From the NCBI RefSeq assembly GCF_003391135.1, contig NZ_CP031455.1, positions 7,963,501-8,027,500 of the forward strand: a DNA stretch of 64,000 bases. The letters are read 5' to 3'. Each line of letters opens with the position of its first letter. Positions within the stretch are counted from its first letter, which is position 1. Made by a program: the position numbers and the translations under genes. This DNA is from Streptoverticillium olivoreticuli subsp. olivoreticuli. Its GTDB lineage: Bacteria; Actinomycetota; Actinomycetes; Streptomycetales; Streptomycetaceae. Shown piece by piece: positions 58,290 through 64,000 of the stretch. The notes beneath the pieces were generated by a model. It was not told the origin of the DNA. It saw only the letters and a list, made by a program, of their open reading frames with translations, and did not search any database.

Positions 58290-60632
58290 TCAGCCGATGG
58301 CGGGCGCCACCGCCGACGGGGTCGTGCCCCAGCGCGAGGGCTTGTCGCCCATGGTGAAGTCCAGCCGGGTGCTCTCCTTGAGCTGCGCGGTCGTCAGATA
58401 GGTGCGGTCGTGGGGAGATCCGTCGAGCCGGACCGACTGGACGTAGCGGTCGGTGTCGGAGGTGTCCGGCGCGGTCACCGTCAGCCGCCCGCGCGGATAC
58501 CAGCGCCGGTCCAGCCGCAGGTCCACCCGCTCGAACACCGGGGAGCTCAGGCCCCAGGTGTCCCCGCCCGGCTGCACCGGGTAGACGCCGATGGCGGAGA
58601 GGACCATCCACGCCGACATGGTGCCCAGGTCGTCGTTGCCGGTCATGCCGGTCGGGGTGTCGGTGAAGAGGGTGAGCGCGGCGTGCACCACGTCCGTGGT
58701 CTTCCACGGCTGGCCGGTGGAGAGATAGGTGTAGGGCGCGATGAGGTCGGGCTCGTTCTGCGGGTTGTACTTGTCGGCGTTGTAGTAGTCGTACGGGCCG
58801 TTGACCCACACCTCGCGGGCCGTGCGCGCCGGGTCCTTCAGCAGGCGGTCGTAGGCGAAGAAGGAGTCGAGCCGGGCGTTCGCCTTCTCCTGGCCGCCGA
58901 TCAGCCGCACCATGCCGGGCAGGTCCTGGGGGACCAGCCACTGGTACTGCCAGGCCGTGCCCTCGTGGAAGCCGACGCTCTTCGCCGGGTCGGCGGGGCC
59001 GGCGAAGGCGCCCTGCGTGTCCCGGGCGCGGAAGAAGCCGGTCGACGGGTCGTGGACCTTGCGGTAGTTCCGGGCGCGCTCGGCATAGCGCTCGGCGTCC
59101 GCGTCGTGGCCCAGACCGCGCGCCATCTTCGCGAGCACCGCGTCGGCGAGCGCGTACTCCAAGGTCGCCGAGGCGCCTTGCTGGAAGTCGGAGTCGCCGG
59201 GCTTCTCCTTGGGGCGGCTCGGCAGGTAGGGCACATAGCCGTTCTTCACGTACTCCGCGTTTCCGTCCCGGCCCGCGTAGGGGGAGTCGGCGGGCGGCAC
59301 CCCGTCGGCGTTCTTCCTCAGCGCCCGGTACGCCTCCTCCTCGTGGCCCGCCAGCAGCCCCGCCTGATAGGCGTTGGTGAGGAACGGCGTCACCGGGTCA
59401 CCGGTCATGATGTTCGTCTCGACCGTGCCGTAGCCCCACTTGGGCAGCCAGCCGCCGTCGCGGTCGACGCGCAGCACCGACAGCGCCATGTCCCGCGACT
59501 CACGCGGCGCGAGCAGTGCCAGCAGCTGCGCCTGGGTGCGGTAGGTGTCCCACAGCGACCAGTTCTGGTAGTAGGTGAACCCCTCGGCGCGGTGCGGCTG
59601 CTGGTCCCAGCCGGTGTAGCGGCCGTCGGCGTCGCTGCCGATGTTCGGGGCGAGGAAGGCGCGGTAGAGCGAGGAGTAGAAGGTGCGCCGCAGCGCCGTG
59701 CCGCCGCCCTGGGCCCGGACGTCGGCCAGCCGCCGCTCCCAGGCCGCGCGCGCCGCGCGCGCCGTGCGGTCGAAACCGCCGCCCTCCGCACGGAGGTTGC
59801 CCTCGGCGCCCGCCGCGTCGACGTAGCTGAGGGCGGTCGTGGCCTCGACGGTCCGGTCGTCCGTGGTGTCGAAGCGCACCCACGCGCCGTTGCGCCCGGT
59901 GGAGGTGGAGAGCTTGGACCCGGGGGTGATCCGGTCGCCGTTCCAGGTGCCGAAGCCGGTGAAGGGGCGGTCGAAGCGGGTGATCGTGTGCAGGGTGTAG
60001 GGGCGGGTGTCCTGGCAGAAGCCCCGGCCGGTGATGGTGGAGCGGACCGTCCGGGAGTCCACGACCTCGACGGTGGTGGACACCGTGCGGTGCAGCGACT
60101 GCCCGGTGTTGAGCAGGACGTTGGCCTTGTCCGTCGCGGGGAAGGTGTAGCGCTGGACGCCGGTCCGCCCGGTCGCCGTCAGCTCGGCGGTGATGCCGCC
60201 GTACGAGGAGAGCCCCACCCGGTAGTAGCCGGGCCGGGCCTCCTCGTCGCGGTGGCTGAACTCCGCCGCGTAGCGGGCGTTGTCCGTCCGTGTCACCTCG
60301 CCCGTGGTGGGCAGCACCGGCAGGTCGCCGCCGATGCGGCAGCCCACACCGGACAGGTGCACGGCGCTGAAGCCCCGGATGTGGCTGTCCTTGTAGTCGT
60401 AGCCGGTGCTGTGCCCGGTGTCGGGGGAGAGCTGCACCATCCCGAACGGCACGGCGGCGCCGGGGAAGGTGTTGCCCTCGTTCTGGGTGCCGATGAACGG
60501 GTTCACCAGGCCGGTGAGGTCGTCGGCCGCCACGGCCCGCTGCGGGGGTACGAGCGCCGTCCCGGCCAGCATCGCCGCGAGGGCGAGGGCGGCCGCGCCG
60601 GCGCGCGGCCGCAGGTGTTCGGTCCATCTCAT
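58290..60632 (-). CDS. Secreted GH92 alpha-1,2-mannosidase
   Basis: 780 residues. Signal peptide (LRPRAGAAALALAAMLAGTALVPPQRAVAADD), N-terminal beta-domain opening LVNPFIGTQNEGNTFPGAAVPFGMVQLSPDTG, catalytic (alpha/alpha) barrel with GYVPYLPSRPKEKPG and GNDDLGTMSAWMVLSAIGVYPVQPGGDTW, all GH92 landmarks. It removes alpha-mannose from glycans outside the cell. A LacI-type dyad at 60667-60680 lies 35 bases upstream. Confidence 0.92.
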   Translation of the reverse strand: MRWTEHLRPRAGAAALALAAMLAGTALVPPQRAVAADDLTGLVNPFIGTQNEGNTFPGAAVPFGMVQLSPDTGHSTGYDYKDSHIRGFSAVHLSGVGCRIGGDLPVLPTTGEVTRTDNARYAAEFSHRDEEARPGYYRVGLSSYGGITAELTATGRTGVQRYTFPATDKANVLLNTGQSLHRTVSTTVEVVDSRTVRSTITGRGFCQDTRPYTLHTITRFDRPFTGFGTWNGDRITPGSKLSTSTGRNGAWVRFDTTDDRTVEATTALSYVDAAGAEGNLRAEGGGFDRTARAARAAWERRLADVRAQGGGTALRRTFYSSLYRAFLAPNIGSDADGRYTGWDQQPHRAEGFTYYQNWSLWDTYRTQAQLLALLAPRESRDMALSVLRVDRDGGWLPKWGYGTVETNIMTGDPVTPFLTNAYQAGLLAGHEEEAYRALRKNADGVPPADSPYAGRDGNAEYVKNGYVPYLPSRPKEKPGDSDFQQGASATLEYALADAVLAKMARGLGHDADAERYAERARNYRKVHDPSTGFFRARDTQGAFAGPADPAKSVGFHEGTAWQYQWLVPQDLPGMVRLIGGQEKANARLDSFFAYDRLLKDPARTAREVWVNGPYDYYNADKYNPQNEPDLIAPYTYLSTGQPWKTTDVVHAALTLFTDTPTGMTGNDDLGTMSAWMVLSAIGVYPVQPGGDTWGLSSPVFERVDLRLDRRWYPRGRLTVTAPDTSDTDRYVQSVRLDGSPHDRTYLTTAQLKESTRLDFTMGDKPSRWGTTPSAVAPAIG

Positions 60633-60666
60633 CGTCCACGCCCCTCGTCCGACACGTCATATGAAC

Positions 60667-60680
60667 TGACATCGTTGTCA
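60667..60680. promoter_or_regulatory. Candidate LacI-type operator
   Basis: TGACA-TCGT-TGTCA is a perfect 5-bp dyad between the GH92 gene and the divergent FhuF-like gene. No repressor gene is adjacent. The rest of the 220-base gap holds nothing else I can support. Confidence 0.5.
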
Positions 60681-60852
60681 ACGCCGAGGGTATCGAGAGG
60701 CTGACGCGCTGTCATGATGCCCGGCGCGCCTGGTGTGGCGATCCCGGGCCCGGGCGGCACGGGTGTTCACCCTTACGGGGAAGGCCCGTGAAAGGCTGTG
60801 CGGGACCACGGCGGCGACCCGCCCCGCCCCACCGAACGGACCCGGCCCGCCC

Positions 60853-61566
60853 ATGAACCTCCGCGAACTCGCCTCCGTAGGGCCCTTCTTCGCCCTGCGC
60901 ACCGAAGACGACCCCGGCGACGCCGAGGAGTACCTGTCCCTGGCGGGCCGCACCGAGGAGGCCGTCCGGCGCAGGGTGGGGACCGTGGCGGAGCGGCTGG
61001 GCACGGCGGACCGGCGCGTGGCCGCCTCCGTCGCCTACCAGGGCATCGCCGGCCGGCTGCTCTCCGTCGCCCTCGGCTCTGCCGTGCTGACCGGAAGCGT
61101 TCCCGACCTCGCCGACGAGTGCCTGCTCTGGCACCCCGCGCGCACGGCCCCCGACGACCTGTGGCTGCCCGCGCCCGCCGCCCTGCCGCCCGCGGCCGAC
61201 CTCGCGGCACAGCTGCGCGACCACCTCCTGCGCGGCCCGCTGACCGCCCTGCACGACGCGACCCGCGCCGTCGTCCCGGTCTCCGGCCGGCTGCTGTGGG
61301 GCAACGCCGCCTCGTCGCTCGCCGGATCACTGCGGGTGCTGCACGGGTGGTGCCGCGAGCGGCGGCGGCCCGAGGAGGCCGCCCGCGCGCTCGCCCTGAC
61401 GCGCGCCCTGCTCGACGCGCCGCCGCTGAGCGGCACCGGCACCCTCACCGCCCCCGCGCCGGGCGGCCCGGCCTTCGCCCGCACCACCTGCTGCCTGTAC
61501 TACCGGGTCCTCCCCGGCGGGATGTGCGGCGACTGCGTGCTGCGGCACGCGCCCCGCGCCCGCTGA
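60853..61566 (+). CDS. FhuF-like (2Fe-2S) protein
   Basis: 237 residues. Alpha-helical protein ending TTCCLYYRVLPGGMCGDCVLRHA, the CC-x10-C-x2-C iron-sulphur site of FhuF-like ferric siderophore reductases. Upstream, GRLLWGNAASSLAGSLRVL is the typical family segment. Probably reduces ferric siderophore in the cytoplasm. Its last 67 bases overlap the LuxR-type gene on the opposite strand. Confidence 0.8.
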   Translation: MNLRELASVGPFFALRTEDDPGDAEEYLSLAGRTEEAVRRRVGTVAERLGTADRRVAASVAYQGIAGRLLSVALGSAVLTGSVPDLADECLLWHPARTAPDDLWLPAPAALPPAADLAAQLRDHLLRGPLTALHDATRAVVPVSGRLLWGNAASSLAGSLRVLHGWCRERRRPEEAARALALTRALLDAPPLSGTGTLTAPAPGGPAFARTTCCLYYRVLPGGMCGDCVLRHAPRAR

Positions 61567-62192
61567 GGCGCCGGGGCGGGCGGCCACTCCCGCGTGGAGA
61601 GCACACCGAGGACGTACGCCTTCGCCACCAGCGCCGTGCGGTTGGGCACCCGCCACCGTCGGGTGAGCCTGGTCAGGTGGTAGTTGACGCCGTCCACGGT
61701 CAGGCCGACGGCCTTGCCGATGGCGGCGGTCGTGGCCCCGGCGGCGGCCAGCGCGAGGATGTTCCCCTCCACCACGCTGACCTCAGCCATCGGTTCCACC
61801 GGGCGGTGCGCCGGCTCGGTCCGTACGCGCAGGATCGCCAGCAGCATCGGGTTCGCCGGGAAGGCGTCGCCCACCGGGTCCACCAGCAGCTCGCCCTCCC
61901 GCTCGGTGCCGTCCGCGCCGGTCACCCAGCGCACCTCGATCGGGTGACGGGGGCGGCGGCCCAGCCGCAGCGCCTCGATGTGCAGGTCGAGCCGGCCGAC
62001 GGCCCGGGGCCGGAACAGCTCCTGGAGGTTGCGGCCGCGCAGTCTGCCGGGCGCGGTTCCCCACTCGGCGGCCATGGCCGGGTTGGCGACCGTGACCTCG
62101 CCGTCCGCCCGGCAGACCGCGATCGGCGTCGGGATCCGGTCGAGCAGCAGCAGAAAGTGGTTGCGCCAGCTGGTGTATTCCTCGCCGCCCAT
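61500..62192 (-). CDS. PAS-LuxR family transcriptional regulator
   Basis: 230 residues from ATG 62192. PAS domain (PTPIAVCRADGEVTVANPAMAAEWG, LQELFRPRAVGRLDLHIEALR) and C-terminal LuxR HTH (LAAAGATTAAIGKAVGLTVDGVNYHLTRLTRRWRVPNRTALVAKAYVLG split by the turn). PAS-LuxR proteins of this size control many Streptomyces metabolic clusters. Its ligand is unknown. The gene overlaps the FhuF end, so the two transcripts are antisense at their 3' ends. Confidence 0.82.
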   Translation of the reverse strand: MGGEEYTSWRNHFLLLLDRIPTPIAVCRADGEVTVANPAMAAEWGTAPGRLRGRNLQELFRPRAVGRLDLHIEALRLGRRPRHPIEVRWVTGADGTEREGELLVDPVGDAFPANPMLLAILRVRTEPAHRPVEPMAEVSVVEGNILALAAAGATTAAIGKAVGLTVDGVNYHLTRLTRRWRVPNRTALVAKAYVLGVLSTREWPPAPAPQRARGACRSTQSPHIPPGRTR

Positions 62193-62462
62193 GTCCGCAC
62201 CGGCCCCTCGCTCGTTCCACGCCCGTCCAAGGGCCCGTCCAGTGCTTGCCCGGCGGGGCCCGCGCAGGAGCGTCGAGCCTCCCACGACTGCAGGATCGTG
62301 CAGTTCTGTATACGACTGGGTGAGCCCATTTGCGTGCTGCGCACGAGGCGCCCGGGACGGGTGTCCACCCCGTCACCCACCCCGGCCGCCCCGGTCCCCG
62401 CACGCCGTCCCGTAGCCTGCTGCTCGCGCGCGGCGCGCGAGAACGACGAAAGCGGTGGGGAC

Positions 62463-63509
62463 ATGCGAACGGGCATACGTGCGGCAATGATTGCGGTCAC
62501 GGCGGCGGTGGCGGCGGCCGTCACGGCCGCACCGGCCGGGGCGGGCACCGGCCCCGAGGGACAGCGGGCCTACTCCGCCACGACCTCGGTCGGCGTGCAC
62601 AACGCCTATGACACGGCGAAGTACCCCTACTTCGCCGACGCCCTCGACTCGGGCGCCTCCCTCCTCGAACTCGACGTCTGGACCAACGGCCTCGGCGGCC
62701 GCGACTTCCGCGTCTCGCACGCCAACCCGCTGGCCAACAACAACAATTGCGAGGGTGCCACCTCGCCCGGCCGGCTGCGCACCAAGGCCCGCAACCAGCC
62801 CCTCTCCGGCTGCCTCGCCGACATCAGGGCCTGGCACGACGCGCACCCCGGCCACCGGCCGGTCCTGCTCAAGGTGGAGATGAAGGACGGCTTCAACGCC
62901 GACAGCGGGCGCGGCCCCGCCGAGCTGGACACCCTGCTGGGCGCGAAGCTCGGCGACGCCCTCTACCGCCCCGCCGACCTGGCCGGGAGCCACGCCACGC
63001 TCGACGAGGCGGTACGAGCCGACGGCTGGCCGGACCGGTCCGCGCTCGCGGGCAAGTTCGTCGTGGAGCTGATCCCCGGCACCGTGGAGGAGAAGAACCC
63101 CGCCGACAGGCTCTGGACCGACCGGGAGTACGCGACGCACCTGCGGGACCTCGCGGCCGCGGGCCGGCTCCGGCAGGCGGGCGCCTTCCCGGCCGTGCAC
63201 GGCGCCGCCGCCGGTGACCCGCGCGCCCGGTACGCCGACCCCACGATCCGCCCGTGGTTCGTCCTCTTCGACGGGGACGCGGCCACCTACACCGGAGGGG
63301 GCATCGACACGGCCTGGTACGACAGCCGGCACTACCTCCTCGTCATGACCGACGCGCACAAGGTGCCGCCCGCCATCGACCTCACCCGCCCCACGGAGCC
63401 CCAGGCCCGGGCCCGGGTCGCCCTCCTCGCGAAGGCACACGCCAGCTTCGCCACGGCCGACTGGTATCCGCTGCCGCAGGTGCTGTCGTCGGTGGTGCCG
63501 CGCGGCTAG
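62463..63509 (+). CDS. Secreted PI-PLC-domain phosphodiesterase
   Basis: 348 residues. Signal peptide (MRTGIRAAMIAVTAAVAAAVTAAPAGAG), then a TIM-barrel phospholipase: SVGVHNAYDTAKYPYFAD (His), DSGASLLELDVWTN, FRVSHANPLA (second His), VLLKVEMKDG, and WFVLFDGDAATY. Fits Ca2+-dependent phosphoinositide-specific phospholipase C-like proteins. It probably cleaves phosphodiester lipids outside the cell. The 270-base gap before it holds divergent promoters only. Confidence 0.82.
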   Translation: MRTGIRAAMIAVTAAVAAAVTAAPAGAGTGPEGQRAYSATTSVGVHNAYDTAKYPYFADALDSGASLLELDVWTNGLGGRDFRVSHANPLANNNNCEGATSPGRLRTKARNQPLSGCLADIRAWHDAHPGHRPVLLKVEMKDGFNADSGRGPAELDTLLGAKLGDALYRPADLAGSHATLDEAVRADGWPDRSALAGKFVVELIPGTVEEKNPADRLWTDREYATHLRDLAAAGRLRQAGAFPAVHGAAAGDPRARYADPTIRPWFVLFDGDAATYTGGGIDTAWYDSRHYLLVMTDAHKVPPAIDLTRPTEPQARARVALLAKAHASFATADWYPLPQVLSSVVPRG

Positions 63510-63603
63510 CGCGCCTTCCAACGGCGGCGCTCGCCTCGCGGCGCGGCGCGCGGTGCGCCACCGTGGTGGGTGTCCGGACCGTTCACCGCCTGGAGCCCGC
63601 GCC

Positions 63604-63819
63604 ATGACCCACCACACGTATCGCGTGACCGAGATCGTCGGCTCTTCGCCGGACGGGATTGACGCCGCCGTGCGCAGCGGTCTCGCGCGGGCGTCCCAGA
63701 CGCTGCGCAACCTCGACTGGTTCGAGGTCACACAGATCAGGGGGCATCTGACGGAGGGCGGGGTCGGCCACTACCAGGTGGGCCTGAAGGTGGGGTTCCG
63801 GCTGGACGACGAGGACTAG
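63604..63819 (+). CDS. Dodecin
   Basis: 71 residues, THHTYRVTEIVGSSPDGIDAAVRSGLARASQTLRNLDWFEVTQIRG and GHYQVGLKVGFRL. It forms dodecamers that bind flavin (Trp in LDWFEV). Size and every motif match the family. Followed by a terminator. Confidence 0.93.
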   Translation: MTHHTYRVTEIVGSSPDGIDAAVRSGLARASQTLRNLDWFEVTQIRGHLTEGGVGHYQVGLKVGFRLDDED

Positions 63820-63840
63820 GGCCGGGGCTTCCCCCGGCCC
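63819..63840. terminator. Terminator after dodecin
   Basis: GGGCCGGGG-CTTC-CCCCGGCCC, a perfect 9-bp stem between convergent genes. Confidence 0.75.
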
Positions 63841-63866
63841 TCGCTCCTTCCCGGCCGACGCGGTCG

Positions 63867-64000
63867 CTACGGGACCACCGTCACCGGCCAGCGGCCCGCC
63901 TTCACCAGACGGACCGCCACCGAACCGATGATCCGGTGGCCCGCCTGCTCGGAGGCGCCCACGACCACCGCGTCCGCCGTGAGCTCCTCCGCCGCCTTCA
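63867..64000 (-). CDS. Universal stress protein, C-terminus (partial)
   Basis: The last 44 codons: KAAEELTADAVVVGASEQAGHRIIGSVAVRLVKAGRWPVTVVP then stop. This is the end of the Usp fold; the usual GxxGxG ATP-binding loop is here GASEQAGHR, so it may be a non-ATP-binding type. The N-terminus is outside the window. Confidence 0.78.
   Translation of the reverse strand, partial: KAAEELTADAVVVGASEQAGHRIIGSVAVRLVKAGRWPVTVVP

Overview
The window is a chromosome segment from a Streptomyces-like actinomycete. The evidence is high GC coding DNA, GTG and TTG starts, dense overlapping genes, two cobalamin riboswitches, and typical Streptomyces families (BldD-type XRE/ImmA operon, secreted VWA protein, GH92 mannosidase, CobN, NiCoT). 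It divides into a prophage (1 to about 25.5 kb) and host DNA (about 25.5 to 64 kb). All identifications come from reading the sequence; no database was searched.

Prophage (right part only; the left end lies outside the window). Nearly every gene is on the minus strand. From 22.8 kb leftwards: HNH nucleases, small and large terminase, portal, MuF-like head protein, scaffold, major capsid, head-tail connectors, tail terminator, major tail protein, a frameshifting tail chaperone pair, tape measure, two tail-tip proteins, a coiled-coil/membrane protein, amidase endolysin, holin-like protein, then early genes (dNMP kinase, PD-(D/E)XK exonuclease, a gp3-like recombination directionality factor, a frameshifted cytosine methyltransferase and one partial gene). 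This is a siphovirus plan. A large serine integrase (23.7-25.5 kb) sits at the right junction. Two plus-strand cargo genes (12433-12981 and 21950-22342) interrupt the late operon. A 900-bp gene-free stretch (22.8-23.7 kb) holds a degenerate tRNA-like element, hairpins, a threefold direct repeat and one copy of an AT-rich element whose other copy is at 3.03-3.11 kb. I propose that this stretch contains the cos/packaging region.

Host, 25.5-33 kb: cobalamin synthesis. cobG-cobH-cobIJ run leftwards as a coupled operon and cobN runs rightwards behind a B12 riboswitch. The prophage abuts the 3' end of cobIJ. A second B12 riboswitch at 42.9 kb precedes a NiCoT Ni/Co transporter, so cobalt uptake and insertion are both B12-regulated.

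Host, 33-45 kb: a secreted VWA protein and partner, a secreted trypsin-like protease, an XRE/ImmA-like/MAB_1171c-like three-gene operon with a strong dyad in front, a cytochrome P450, a Yip1-type membrane protein, an APC permease, NiCoT, and an NAD-dependent epimerase.

Host, 46-53.4 kb: a compact cluster that looks like one system. It has a SAM methyltransferase, a DUF2064 nucleotidyl/glycosyltransferase-like protein and a GT2 glycosyltransferase, then a divergent OmpR-type regulator and histidine kinase, then a membrane protein with a b561/molybdopterin oxidoreductase fusion, then a divergent GT87-like polyprenyl-sugar mannosyltransferase. An identical 16-bp motif lies in both divergent promoter regions. 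This is my leading candidate for an undescribed surface-glycan/redox system.

Host, 53.4-64 kb: a short UvrA-like ATPase and an Fpg/Nei glycosylase (DNA repair pair), an amino-acid permease, a secreted GH92 alpha-mannosidase with a LacI-type operator, a FhuF-like 2Fe-2S protein, a PAS-LuxR regulator, a secreted PI-PLC-like protein, dodecin, and the C-terminus of a universal stress protein.
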